Below are positions 23,671 through 35,098 of a stretch of 64,000 nt of DNA, in pieces. Numbering within the stretch: position 1 is the first letter of the stretch; each line of letters begins with the position of its first letter. The stretch covers positions 47,506,501 through 47,570,500 of the forward strand of contig NC_071671.1 of assembly GCF_028554725.1 (NCBI RefSeq). Direction: 5' to 3'. The notes beneath the pieces were generated by a model, which ran no database searches, was not told the DNA's origin, and saw only the letters and a program-made list of their open reading frames with translations. The position numbers and the translations under genes are program-made. The DNA comes from Zeugodacus cucurbitae. Taxonomy: Eukaryota > Arthropoda > Insecta > Diptera > Tephritidae.

Positions 23671-25914
23671 ATGATGACCGCAAGCCGTGGAGAACGGGCG
23701 AATATGATGATGTCTGTATCTTTAGTTTTGCCAGAGGACTCTTATCACCCTGCCTTGGAAATTAATATCGAAATCATAGACGAATTACTTGTATGCAACA
23801 AACAGGACCTTTGTTCTCGGTTCAACTTTGCGAAAGCTAACTTCAAAAAGATTAATTGTGAACTTTCTAAATTGACTTGGCCTGATTATAGTGGTAATAT
23901 TGAATTAAATGTATCACATTTTAATGAAACAATTTTTAATATTTTTGAAAGATTTGTTCCGAAATGTTTTATTATCAAAAGAAAAAGTTCAAATTTGTGG
24001 TATTCGAATGAGCTATGTAAATTAAAAAATAAAAAAGCTCGTGCTTTTAAACTTTATAAAAGAACTGGAGCTCTTGTTGACTATTTAAAATATTCTAAAT
24101 TGCGTCGTCAGTTTGAGGAACTTAACAAAAAATGTTATAAAAACTACATAATCAAAGTAAAAAATAATATTATTCGTAATCCGAAATTGTTTTATGGTTT
24201 CGTTAACTCCAAACGCAGGATTTCAAATTTTCCGTCCGCGATGAAATATAAATCAACAATGTCATGTGACAATTATATTATTTCTAATATGTTTGCAGAA
24301 TTCTTCAAATCCAATTATTGTTCAAACTACCCTATGAATGTGCCATATCATCAAGTGTTATGTCCGAGTACTGTAATTAATACACCAATTATTTCTGAAA
24401 CAGATGTCTTAAATTATTTAGTTACGTTAAAAAATTCGTTTAAATATGGCCCTGATATGATTCCCTCAAGCTTTCTTAAAACTTGCGCAAAACATATCTA
24501 TCTGCCCTTAACTAAGCTTTTTAACCTATCTCTTAAACAAGGTATTTTTCCGTCAATGTGGAAAAACTCTTTTATATTACCTTTGCATAAAAGTGGAGTT
24601 AGATCATCTGTTGAGAACTATAGGGGGATAGCTAAAATGTCAGCTATACCCAAACTTTTTGAAGCTATTGTCACTGACCAAATAACTTTCTTAATCTCTC
24701 CTTTAATTTCATTCTCTCAGCACGGATTTTGTAAAGGGAAATCTACAGTAACTAACTTGCTTGAATTTGTAAACCATGTGTCAATGGGTTTTAGGGATAA
24801 TAAGAATACTGATGTTATATATACAGACTTTAGTAAAGCATTCGATAGAGTAAACCACTCAATTCTTTTGCAAAAACTGAATCTTCTTGGTTTTCAACCA
24901 AGACTTCTTGAATGGGTATCCTCATATCTTACTAACAGAAAACAACAAGTTTTATTTAATAATACATTATCCGATTCAATTAGTGTCACTTCAGGGGTTC
25001 CACAGGGTAGTCATCTCGGCCCGATTCTGTTCTTGTTGTTCATCAATGATATACCTTCAGTAATTAAGTTTTCAGAAATTTTATTATATGCGGATGATGT
25101 AAAACTTTTTAAATCATATACTTCTCATAACGAAAGGACTGAGTTGCAATCGGATTTAAATAATTTAGTTACTTGGTGTCACAAAAATGATATGCCACTG
25201 AATCTTAAAAAATGTAAAACGATGTGCTTTTCCCGTAGAACTGTTGATCTTTCCCCCTATGTAATAAATAACTTCAGTTTAGAGCAAGTTTTTAGCTTTG
25301 TTGATTTAGGAGTTAATATGGACCCTAAACTAAATTTTAATTCTCATGTAAATTCAATTGTCTTAAAAGCTAAAGGTGCTCTTAGCTTTGTTAAACGTTG
25401 GTCTAAAGAATTTAGTGATCCGTATATTACTAAAATTCTTTTTACAACATTGGTAAGGCCTATATTGGAGTATGGTTCTGTGGTATGGAATCCTAGCTAT
25501 CAATCCCATTCTGATAAGCTTGAGTCCGTTCAAAAACAATTTTTACTTTTTGCTTTAGGCCACTTACATTGGGATTCAAGATTGAATCTTCCCCCGTATA
25601 CTAGTCGTTTAAAACTTATAAATCTTCCCACACTCACTAGTCGCAGAGAAATGCTAGGTATAATTTTTCTAGTAAAACTTCTGAATGGTTTAGTTTGTAG
25701 TTCATTCCTTTTGTCTGATATTAAGTTTAATGTCCCATTGCGTTCATCCAGGCAGTTTAGACCATTATTTCTAAAATCTTCTAGAACAAATTTTGAGTTA
25801 AATGAACCATTCTGCCGAATATGTCATGATTTTAATTCGCATTCCAGCACATTTGATCCATCTGACTCAATATTTAGCATCAAAAAAACTATTTTGTCTT
25901 CTCTTAATAAATAA
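23671..25914 (+). CDS. Non-LTR reverse transcriptase, 5'-truncated but uninterrupted
   Basis: Residues 1-16 come from the host repeat; element sequence begins at residue 17 (SLVLPEDSYHPALE), the linker after a lost endonuclease. The RT reads NYRGIAKMSAIPKLFE (about 316-331), SQHGFCKGKSTVTNLLEF (349-366), motif A VIYTDFSKAFDRV (D386), motif B TSGVPQGSHLGPILF (440-454) and motif C YADD (473-476), then a thumb and a C-terminal region ending at residue 747 (possible CRIC...H cluster at about 715-719). In the family this enzyme copies element RNA into DNA at a nicked target. No stop or frameshift occurs over 731 codons, so the insertion is recent. Expression from this truncated copy is unlikely because no promoter or native start is present. 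Confidence 0.92.
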   Translation: MMTASRGERANMMMSVSLVLPEDSYHPALEINIEIIDELLVCNKQDLCSRFNFAKANFKKINCELSKLTWPDYSGNIELNVSHFNETIFNIFERFVPKCFIIKRKSSNLWYSNELCKLKNKKARAFKLYKRTGALVDYLKYSKLRRQFEELNKKCYKNYIIKVKNNIIRNPKLFYGFVNSKRRISNFPSAMKYKSTMSCDNYIISNMFAEFFKSNYCSNYPMNVPYHQVLCPSTVINTPIISETDVLNYLVTLKNSFKYGPDMIPSSFLKTCAKHIYLPLTKLFNLSLKQGIFPSMWKNSFILPLHKSGVRSSVENYRGIAKMSAIPKLFEAIVTDQITFLISPLISFSQHGFCKGKSTVTNLLEFVNHVSMGFRDNKNTDVIYTDFSKAFDRVNHSILLQKLNLLGFQPRLLEWVSSYLTNRKQQVLFNNTLSDSISVTSGVPQGSHLGPILFLLFINDIPSVIKFSEILLYADDVKLFKSYTSHNERTELQSDLNNLVTWCHKNDMPLNLKKCKTMCFSRRTVDLSPYVINNFSLEQVFSFVDLGVNMDPKLNFNSHVNSIVLKAKGALSFVKRWSKEFSDPYITKILFTTLVRPILEYGSVVWNPSYQSHSDKLESVQKQFLLFALGHLHWDSRLNLPPYTSRLKLINLPTLTSRREMLGIIFLVKLLNGLVCSSFLLSDIKFNVPLRSSRQFRPLFLKSSRTNFELNEPFCRICHDFNSHSSTFDPSDSIFSIKKTILSSLNK

Positions 25915-26112
25915 TATTCAGAAATTTTTAACTTTTTGTTTTTATAAATTTTTAAATCTCAGCTGTTGAAATGTTTCTTTCTGTAGCTGAGCAGTTTGAG
26001 AACCGGACGCTTAGAAATCTCTTGCCTTTCTAGACTCGGCAAATTCCGCTCGTATGCGGACTGCGCCCCACGCGTCGGTTGGGCGGGAGGAGGGTAATCG
26101 TTTGGGTTAATA
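23719..26112 (+). mobile_element. Jockey/CR1-group LINE, 5'-truncated, with open RT
   Basis: Comparison with X1 (empty site near 17366-17370) places the insertion between GTCTGTA at 23712-23718 and AAAGCG at 26116. The element starts after the endonuclease domain and ends with a 3' UTR (about 25918-26105, with a GC-rich part at 26030-26095) and a short TAA-type tail. Any target duplication is at most a few bases (TA or TAA). The clade is uncertain: the RT resembles jockey and CR1 relatives; no RNase H domain follows. Confidence 0.9.
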
Positions 26113-26348
26113 ATAAAGCGAAGCACCGAAAAATGGTTCAAAGTATGTAAGTCTCCCAACTATCTGTGGCATTTGAACTATAAATTAATTTGAAGTACAT
26201 TTATAAGGTCTATTTACTACATATTTTAACAGTATACCTTTAGGCATTTGATTTCAAAATTAAAAAAAGTCCAACTATTAACTATTTCAAAAAAAAAGTC
26301 TAATATATTGTCCAAATATTTATCCTACCTCTTATATTTGTGTAAAAG

Positions 26349-26686
26349 GGGGCCAAGTTGAAAACGACTCGTAAGCGGTTGATTGCCAATCATGTTGGCG
26401 AGCTTATGGCGGAGTTGCCGCGCCGGATCTAAATGGATATAAGCCGTGAAGATGATGTCATTGGTTTGGTGAAATTGATGGAGCGAGGACCCCGTTGCTT
26501 ACGTGCTGCCAAGGGAGTGCCCTGCACTGAACCAGAAATCTCAGGAGTGTCGGCAGGTGATGGTGCTGGTTGGGAAAGACGAAGTGGTCACAACGATGCT
26601 GGTGGTGATGGCTGAGTAGTGGCGCGGAGGATGATATCGTCGAAGAGGATTAGCTGCAGTTGGAGAGTGACTAAAAGATGACATAG
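26349..26686 (+). pseudogene. Exon-like block, unknown protein, X2 copy
   Basis: The better-preserved partner of 17614-17896. After an AG at 26347-26348 a single frame runs through TRKRLIANHVGELMAELPRR, one stop (26430-26432), MDISREDDVIGLVKLMER and then EPEISGVSAGDGAGWERRSG to a stop at about 26613. A second frame reads SSGAEDDIVEED up to a TAG-GTACGA that replaces the donor CAG-GTAAGA of copy 1. Two stops, a frameshift and the weakened donor mark it as decayed. The retained acidic and basic blocks and splice-like edges are the only evidence for coding ancestry; no family was recognised. Confidence 0.45.
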
Positions 26687-27930
26687 GTACGATTTCCAAA
26701 CATTCTGAAATATACCCAGAGACAACAAAATTAGTACCCCAATTAGTTATATGGTTCCATCAGTTTAAGTCAGTTAATTATTTCTTCATGCAATTTTTTG
26801 CAGGTAAGTTCTCTTAACATTTCGAGCACTTCCCGACTGTCCGCTATGAAGATCATGAATTCATTTAAATCATGCAAAACTGAGATATTTTTTATGTAAC
26901 CGTAAACACTCCATCAAGGTAGCAATTATTTATGTACAAAAATTCACATTTTTATAATGAAAAATTGAATAATTGACATAAATTGCATGGAAAGGTGTTA
27001 CGGCTGTGCATATAACCTTAATTTCACTCTGTGCTCCGAAAATGAAGAATATATGGGACACCCACTTAATACAAAACACTTTTCCATCCGATTAAATTAG
27101 GAAGTTGTATGGAAGACCTACATAAATTTCTCTGTTGTTACTTTCAAACGTAACCAGCTTAAAGATTTTTAAAAAATTTCCAACATTTACAAAGTATTTA
27201 CATTCGCTTTCCTCATTGACGTAAACACATACGCGGGACTTTATAACGAGTCCCCTGAGTGTAATAGACGCTAAACATATTCGAAGCGTTTTAGAGTGCC
27301 TCTTTCACTCGGTTTTAAGGTCGAGACGAAAAATTCGCTTGTTATTTGCTTCAGTAGCTGTACGAAAGTAGGCATTTCTGCACAACGGAAATGGGCAATT
27401 AAAGTGCGATTGTGGTGAATATATGAATATATTGGGATAGGAAAATACGAATAAAAAAATGGCATATGTATTTCTGCTACGGATGTATGACTACATTTTT
27501 TATAACTGAAACAGCTAAAAGTTGAATGAGAGCTTTCAAACAAGGTGCTGGACGTAAACATTATCATTGTTTTAGTGCCCTGACGATAACCCAAATTTAT
27601 TTCAATCTAGCAGAATAGAATTTAGACTACCACGCACACAATAAAAGCTCCAATAATTGACAATTACATTTACACACACTTACAAATTAGGCTAGGAAAT
27701 GCAGGGTATATTTGTATAATAACTAAGTGAATGTAATAAAATTCAGAATAAGATAATTTATATATTATAATAATATTATTATATTATTTGAAAGTGCTAG
27801 AAAAACTTGTATTTATTTACTGTGAAAAAAGCAGTGGTCAGCAGTGACTAGGTTTGATGTGTATGCCGCTGTGCAGTCCAAATAAGTCACGGTTATTTAT
27901 TTATTCGGATTTATCATCGAAAATTATTGA

Positions 27931-28684
27931 AGTGAAAACTTCTTATAGTGCGGTAGGCACTTTCGTGGGTAAGCATTTTCAGCCGTTTTCGCGACAGATG
28001 AGATTTTACACAGATATACACCAGATTGAGTACTAATGAAATTAGTGAACTAACTAATGAGCCAAACAAATGAGTGCAAATGAGTACTAATACTAATATC
28101 AAAAATTACTAAGACTTATTTCCACGAAACTTTATATGTGCCGTCAGTTTATGACTCAAACGAGTGTATAGTAACAATTTGATTTTACTTATTTATTCAT
28201 TGGTCACGATGAAAATAAACTTGAATGAGTTCGGTACACTGATCGGAACGAGTGGAATTCTGACTTCGTAGCTGAGCACGAAAGTCGTGCGTCTTTATTC
28301 ATTTTCAGTATATTAATATAAAAAGAAATATATTAGAACCTAAAAGTATTAACTTTACTGTCATTAAATAACTTAAAACATAAAATGTAATACACAATAT
28401 CAACGAACAAAACACATCGTTAGTCAATTCCCACAGCACTAATGTTTCGAATATTGGTGATATATGTATATCCCAATGCCATTCGAATGGACAAACAATA
28501 ATAATGGCTGCCGTTTATATTTCATCAAAACAGTCTTTACAAGCAATACGAGAGTTCTTGTATCGGTTGCACCCGAACTTAGCCTTTCCTTACTTGTTTA
28601 TGTACAATTTCTCATGTCGCGAGCGCACCTAAAAATGCTCACACAAAAAAGTGCCCAACGCGCCATAAGTTCAAGTTTTCACTT
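27931..28684. mobile_element. Inverted-repeat insertion in X2, foldback-like
   Basis: 27931-28010 and 28601-28684 are imperfect inverted repeats of about 80 bp (shared core GTCGCGA, AAAATGCT, AAAGTGCC, AGTTTTCACT in reverse complement). The whole segment, from about 27930 to 28725, is absent from X1 (between 19134 and 19140), so it behaves as a unit that inserted after duplication or was lost from X1. The interior is AT-rich with no transposase and includes a DINE-1-like hairpin end next to the right arm. No clear target duplication. Confidence 0.55.
28563..28600 (+). mobile_element. DINE-1-like hairpin end, tiny fragment
   Basis: TCGGTTGCACCCGAACTTAG followed by CCTTTCCTTACTTGTT matches the 3' terminal hairpin region of the family (compare 20886-20917). 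Nothing else of the element is present; it lies just inside the right inverted repeat of the insertion in X2. Confidence 0.7.
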
Positions 28685-28756
28685 CTGCCTGCACTCCCGG
28701 AGTGCAAACCCACTCGGTTTTAATGATAATGAAATGAAATTATAATTATAAATATG

Positions 28757-31700
28757 AATTACATATAGTAAAATATGACAACATTTGTGTTGAATTAGTT
28801 GAACAATTTCAGTGTATGATTTGACATAAATTATATTGTCACACATATGCCATGTCGAGTTTAAATGGCATTTACAAAATATTTCATTTATTAATTAAAT
28901 CAGCAGGAATCATCAACTGAATGCACAATATAATACAAATTATATGTGCATGAACACGTGCCTTTTTAACTAATGTCACTCATACGCCATGTTGACCACT
29001 CGAACTCTGAAAATTTCATATAAACTGCTGTTACAATCGGATTCATTGATATGTCACGGCTACAGAGTAACAACTAGTAACAACTAAACATACATTTTTA
29101 ATTCTACTGTCAAGAGGTGGGGATTATATATTATAAACTTAGAATAATGAAACAAATACTTTAAATTTAGTCGAGCTTTATTCAAAGTTTTTTATGCTTG
29201 AAAATAATTAGGGATTTACACATTTTTTTATTAAATTTTAATACTTCCTAAATTACGTTCTTTAAATTTAGTAGATATAAAAGCAAATATATTTAAGTGT
29301 GCCACAATAAGAAGCCATAAAATGCACTTGCATTGAAAAATAGTTTAGTTGCATTTCGCTGCAAACGCTGCTGGCGTCTAATCCCATCTTCATGCAACCA
29401 CTGATGTGGCAATTTAATGCCACTTATCTCGGCGTCGCAGAGCGTTTTATTTCGTTTTGATTACATTTGTTATTATCTTCAAACGCGGTTAATATTTATT
29501 GTACTTTTATACAAAATACTTCATTTTACCCATTGAATATTCTAAATTACATTGATACTTTAATACAACTAAAATTGTAAGTCATATATCTTAGTGGTGG
29601 AGTCTCTGTGCATAAAAAGAATATCTTTTTAATTGTATTTCAATTTAATTTGATTTAAGTCAGTTGATTTTGACGCACTTCTTCTCGAAAAAAAGTAATC
29701 TGTTTTAAAACAAATCATATAATTTCATGATTTAATATGTTGTTGATGAGTTAAAGGGAAATATATATAGTTTCTGTATATTCTAGCAAACTGCACATTT
29801 CCTACTAATATTTCTTATTTTCTTAAAGCTCAGTGCTTCGAGACTAGTAAATTGAATTTCTGATTTCCAAAAGCAATTTTCATCGCTTTGCAGGGAGGTG
29901 CATGGAGTTAAAAACTGTATAAGAATCATATATGTACATAGGACACATTGATACATATATATGTATAAATTCGTAACCTCGTGACTTTTAAGTCATATGA
30001 CATTCATAATGCTGCAGCAGCATAACTAATGGAAGTGGAAACATTTTAAAGAAATTAACTTGGCAATTCAATTAAAAAACATATACGTACATATATAAGC
30101 ATATCCAAATAAAACATAGACATTCGAGTAGTTTGGCAGGCAAATAAATATGTTGGACACCAAAGAGTTGTCCTTGAAATTTTCTCCAGCATGCATTGCA
30201 ATATATAAGCGCTTCGACGTAGCCAATAGTTATTTTAAGTATTTCAAGAATTTGTAACATTTGCAGCATCCGCGGCAGTACTGGAAAACGAGACGAATGA
30301 AAGAAACAAAAACCATGAGGAGAACTAAATACTTACTAAGCAACGTACATATATACATATGTACTTATACACATACGATATAAGTGATGCACAAATAGTA
30401 GGAAAACTAAAAAGCAACCAGTTAGCAATTTGAGGTCAGGTACTGAGAACACTGCCAGAACAAAATAAAACTAAAACTAAAGTCTTTTCAGTGTGCAGTT
30501 CAGCTGTTTGAGCAGTTAGACCGCAACTGAAAAGCCAAAAACTTAGACTAAGTGATATTATTAAAGGCATTGTCGAAAAGCTTAATTGCCACAGTATGCA
30601 ACTAATGATGTTAACACATATTAATGAGTGTCAGCTCTTCACTTTTACTCAAAATATCCTTAAAAGCGCACGAGTTTAAGCCTTTCACAGCAGCCGCTTA
30701 TATATGCCTACCCAGCAGCTTTCAGCCACTTTCTCCTCATGATTTTTACAGCCGGAGCTCCACAGAGAGGAGAGTTACTTTTCCTAATTATTAAGGATCG
30801 TGATAATAAATTTTTAATAAAATTTGCGAAAACCATAAATGAATAACAAAAAGTCTGAAAACGTGTTCGAAACAATTGTGAAAGCTCTATGAAAGTTCTA
30901 TAAATACGCAAGTACTTTGTATTTACCCGTTAAAATAAATTAAAAGTGCTAATAGCCATGCGCATGACCTTTGATTACACCAGTGGACATTTTTTACAAC
31001 ACAAACAAATTGACATAATTGCGAATACGTGATACTTATCTCAGTATTTGTTATGGTAACAGCAGCCTGGAGACACAAACTAACTTCACTTTCTCCGTGT
31101 TAATGAACATTTCTCGAAGCATTTAATTTTAATTTAGAAACTCTTCTATTGGTTATTTTTTACCGTTGATATATGTACGACTGTTCGACTAACAATTTCA
31201 TTGAAATTAATGTCAAGAAATTAATGCCGACACATATTGCAAGGCAATCCAAATTATTATAAAATTGCAGTTATAAATAACCGAAGCAATTATAAATTAT
31301 CATTAATGATGCAGAGCGTGAGGTAATAACATGATGACGGGTACGGGTATTCGACTTGGCAGTTGCTGGCTGCAACTGGAGGGGGGTTCACACGCATACT
31401 TATATCCGCATTGTGCGCCAGACAATTTGACTAAGGTCAATCCAACGACGAACATAACAGTAAATATTAACAAAGTCAATAACCATCGGACAAAGGTACG
31501 CATTGCCAGGCGTAACGGTACGAACTTGTAAGTGTATTAGTTGTAAACTCATCAATGATGAGGTAGTTAGGGAATTAGAGACCATTCGAGTGCTGTTAAT
31601 TAACATTGACTTTAGGTGAGATGGAATAATTTATTTAATATCTTCTTGATTAACTTGCAGCATTATGCAGTTGCAGTTGACGGTCATAATGAGGATGTGA

Positions 31701-33650
31701 AATTCTTGAAATAGTGTAATGTATGTTGAGGAGTTTGCTGCTCTGTTGCTGCACTAGTACGGAAATATCATAAAAACTTAATTGAGTGGCTTCGCGTAAG
31801 CGCTTGACTGCAAATCAAAGTTATTTGTTTGCCAACACCTGCGTTTCTTGTTCGTCTACGGAGAGCGCTGGGAGTAAAATGTGATATTGAGAATGCTTGT
31901 TAAATATATAAGGTATGTATTTATCACATGAACGATTTTCATTTCCGCCTAAGAGGAAGGCATATAATAAACTCACTAAAAGACATTGAATAAATATGGT
32001 TTCTAATTCAATAAGAATACGGTTCAATTCAGGGTCGCATTAGTTACGAAGAGACATGCACCCAAAGGTCATTATATTATTTGCGGTGACATAAGTATTA
32101 CACCTTGCAATCATCCTTATGAATTTCAGTTATTCTTCCTATATTATTGTAAGCGCGGCTACTTCTTATTCGTAAGCACAATCAAAGGGAAATGTTGGCA
32201 GCAATCTATAAATCAAATCTAACGACAAAAACAACACAAACAGTAAATTGTCAGTTGAGCTAGGAAGAAAGTGGTATTGAAAGCCTCCATTAATGCTAAT
32301 ATCATTTCACTAATGAATGTCCTCCATTCTCAACTATCCAAAGTAGACTTTTGTAAAGGAGACACCATTTCTTCGGGCTATTTGATCAAGATTTGCTGCA
32401 ATGCTGCCGTTCTATTTGCCGTTTTACATCTGATTTGCTTTTGTATCATAAATTCGTCAGAGGTTCATATTTCATTTATTATTTAAACTTGCTTCTTTTC
32501 CATCACTAACTCTCGCCCGTTGGAACAGGGAGAAAAGTGGTCGGGAGAGAACGAGAAGAGTGTCCAATTCGTACGAGAGAAAATGAGCAACCTGATCTTC
32601 AAAATTCTAGATAAAGTCATTGTCCTCCCTATAGTCCTTTTGTCAGACTCTCGAGTGAAACAACTGGATCTGTTATTGCGTAAGTTAAGAACTAAGTATA
32701 TTTTTCACTGATTCACAAATGAGAATGATTATAGAAACAAGTTAGACTAGTAAATCCTAAAAGCGTAAGAACTCGTGGCATATATTATGTGTTTTAACTC
32801 TCTCTGGCAATAAAGTTTATATTAGTCTTTCTTCATTTTAGAATATTTGGATTAGGCTCAACTTGTCCATGGAGAGACTCTAACGCTGCTAATACTCGAG
32901 ATCGTGATGGCAAGAAGAACTGTTTGCGCGATGTCTATTGTCCTTCAGGTCTCAATAATTTGTTCGTGCTAACGATACCTTGGATCAAAATTGACTTATC
33001 ATGTAAAAGCTGTAGCGATTTTATAACTGGGCAACATGGTCAATGCTCAAATACAATAATAATACAAAATGTATTATCTTCTTATTGTTCTCACATTTTA
33101 GTATTTATTGGCGAACTGAAAGCCTGCAACGCAGAAACAGCGCAGGGATAGACAACTGCAAAATCAGAAAGCTGAAATATGAAAGCGCTTTCTGAATTCC
33201 ATATGGTAGGGTTGCAACGGTGGTATGACCAATGAATATGGGGATCAACAAACAATTCAAAGCGATTGCCGCTGGCCTGAAGCAGCCCTAACAAAAGTCC
33301 TCTTAGAAGGACAACAAGGGGTATAAAAAGGTTTTCGTCACCCTACAATTGAAGCGCCTTTAGGAGGCTGTTATGAAAATATAATAAAACTCATAAAAGA
33401 AAATGCAAAAACTGCTAATTTGTGAACTTTTTTTAATTAATGATTATAAAAAAATAAAAAAAAAAATTATATTATACTTACTAACTTATAATTTTATAGT
33501 TAATCTAAATATGTAAATAAAAATTTAATTGTAAATAAATATTTCCTTCGATGATTGTAATTAATTTCCATTGAGATGTAATTATTTCGTCAAAATACTT
33601 TTCTATAACGACATGTAAGTAAATCGATCTTGGACTTTCTACCAAAGAGC
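28757..33650 (+). repeat. Diverged duplicate block B, copy 1 (paralog 55805-61470)
   Basis: Collinear matches by eye: 28757-29095 with 55805-56113, 29300-29470 with 56325-56490, 30180-30590 with 56755-57130, 30640-30700 with 57250-57300, 31340-31560 with 57540-57800, 31770-31870 with 57965-58070, 32030-32100 with 58490-58560, and 32860-33650 with 60890-61470. Landmarks include AATAAGAAGCCATAAA, AGCGCACGAGT, TATATCCGCATTGTGCGC and CATAAAAACTTAATTGAGTG. ORFs such as 31331-31531 are not kept open in the partner, so the conserved blocks look non-coding. Confidence 0.8.
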
Positions 33651-34126
33651 TGAAATGATTGCAGGAATTAAACAATTTCATAGGCAAGAATAAATTTAGT
33701 ACAGAAGAGAAAGGGCATTGCGGTTTTAGTTTTTATATTGTTTCATTGAATTTCAGAAATTTTACAGATTTTAATCAAACTGTATTACTTTAATTCAAAT
33801 GACGTAATAATAGAAGATCTCGATTCATATTATCTTCCAAATTCCATAAATCGAATATTTCGACTTCTTTTCATATTGATTTTTTTACTCGCGAAATGTA
33901 ACTATGCACTGACTTATCTAACCACATAGCCGATCGCTTTATAAATGCCTTCATTACAGTATTACACGTAACTCGCTGCGTTCTGCTAGGAAAATGGCAT
34001 GGTCTCCAACATGCACACCAAAAAGACCAACAATTATCTAGTTCATGCTGTGCAGCATTTGAAAGTAAATTAGCTTGACTAAGCGCAATTATATAGAATA
34101 CTTAATTGACAATGGTGGCTAAAGTG
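33651..34126. other. Non-coding, nothing recognised
   Basis: AT-rich sequence between block B and an RTE fragment; no ORF, repeat or signal supported. Confidence 0.5.
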
Positions 34127-34158
34127 TCATTGTATGTATGTGATTGGCGTTCAACCGT

Positions 34159-34362
34159 TTAGCCGGTTAAAGCCGAATCGATGAGAGCGCGCCACTCCTC
34201 TCTTTCTTTCGCAGTTCGGCGCCAGTTGGAGATTCCAAGTGTAATCAGGTCGCTCTCCACCTGGTCCCTCCAACGGAGTGGAGGCCTTCCCCTACCTCGG
34301 CGGGTACTGCATCGAACACATTCAGAGCTGGAGTGTTTTCGTCCATTCGGACAACATGACAT
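34159..34362 (-). pseudogene. RTE C-terminal tail fragment
   Basis: Reads RGRGRPPLRWRDQVESDLI and ISNWRRTAKEREEWRALIDS, the conserved C-terminal end of the RTE protein. It is separated from the upstream RT frame (34522-35098) by frameshifts; the first residues of this open frame are out-of-frame readings of the preceding RWLGHV region. Confidence 0.85.
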
Positions 34363-34521
34363 AGCCAGCGTAGCCGCTGTCTTTTTATTCGCTGAATTAT
34401 GTCAATGTCGTCATATAACTCGTACAGCTCATCGTTCCATAGTCTGCGGTATGTTCTGAGGTCCGTAAATCTTGCGCAAAATTTTCCTCTCGAAAACTCC
34501 TAGTGTCGTCACATCTGATGT

Positions 34522-35098
34522 TCACTTCGTCCAAGCTTCTGCACCATAAAGCAGGACGGGAATGATGAGCGACTTGTAGAGTTTGATTTTGGTTCGTCGA
34601 GATAGGACTTTACTGTTCAATTGCCTACTCAGTCCAAAGTAGCACCTGTTGGCAAGAGTTATTCTGCGCTGGATTTCGAGGCTGACATTGTTGGTGTTGT
34701 TGATACTGGCTCCAAGGTGTACGAAATTATCTACAACTTCGAAGTTATGAATGTCAACAGTGACGTGGGAGCCAAGACACAAGTGCGTCGACTGTTTGCT
34801 TGATGACAGGAGATATTTCGTCTTGTCCTCATTCACATCCAGACCCATTCGCTTCGCCTCCTTATCCATGAGGGAAAAAGCAGAAAAAACGGCGCGGTTG
34901 TTGCTTCCGATGATATCAATATCATCGGCGTACGCCAGCAGCTGTACACTCTTGTAGAAGATTGAACCTCCTCTATTTAGCTTTGCAGCTCGTATTATTT
35001 TTTCCAACATCAAGTTAAAAAAATCGCACGATAGTCTGAAACCTCGTTTGGTATCGAACAACTTGGAGAGGTCCTTCCCAATCATGTCATTAATGACA
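34522..35098 (-). pseudogene. RTE RT palm/thumb fragment with intact YADD
   Basis: Minus-strand frame reading GKDLSKLFDTKRGFR, then FNLMLEKIIRAAKLN, LLAYADDIDIIG with intact catalytic aspartates, NEDKTKYLLSS, and NRCYFGLSRQL, ending at GAEAWTK near a stop at 34522. Relative to the family, a short stretch before FNLMLE is missing (the region giving GDxLSC). The reading continues in another frame with the C-terminal tail at 34362-34159. Confidence 0.88.

Larger units (their letters stand above)
20928..29095 (+). repeat. Segmental duplication X, copy 2 (with later insertions)
   Basis: Direct repeat of 14373-19505, expanded to about 8.2 kb by a LINE (23719-26112) and an inverted-repeat element (about 27930-28725). 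The span 21500-23718 plus 26121-26390 is almost base-for-base the same as 15100-17640. The outer parts are clearly more diverged. It lacks about 100 bp next to the left end of its DINE-1-like element. Its right end (28757-29095) also matches 55805-56113, so this piece exists three times in the window. Confidence 0.92.
34134..35098 (-). mobile_element. RTE LINE fragment, 5'-truncated
   Basis: An antisense RTE 3' part. The 3' end is complete, starting on the + strand at about 34140 (TTGGCGTTCAACCG...) after an ATGT tail. The 5' truncation is at CCAATCATG near 35094, inside the RT palm. TGTCATT occurs on both sides (34128-34134 and about 35093-35099), which may be a short target duplication but is not conclusive. 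Confidence 0.9.

Noticed and set aside
31331..31531. Possible coding block conserved in 57540-57800
   Set aside because: The DNA is conserved but the frame is not: the paralog has frameshifting indels and different stops.
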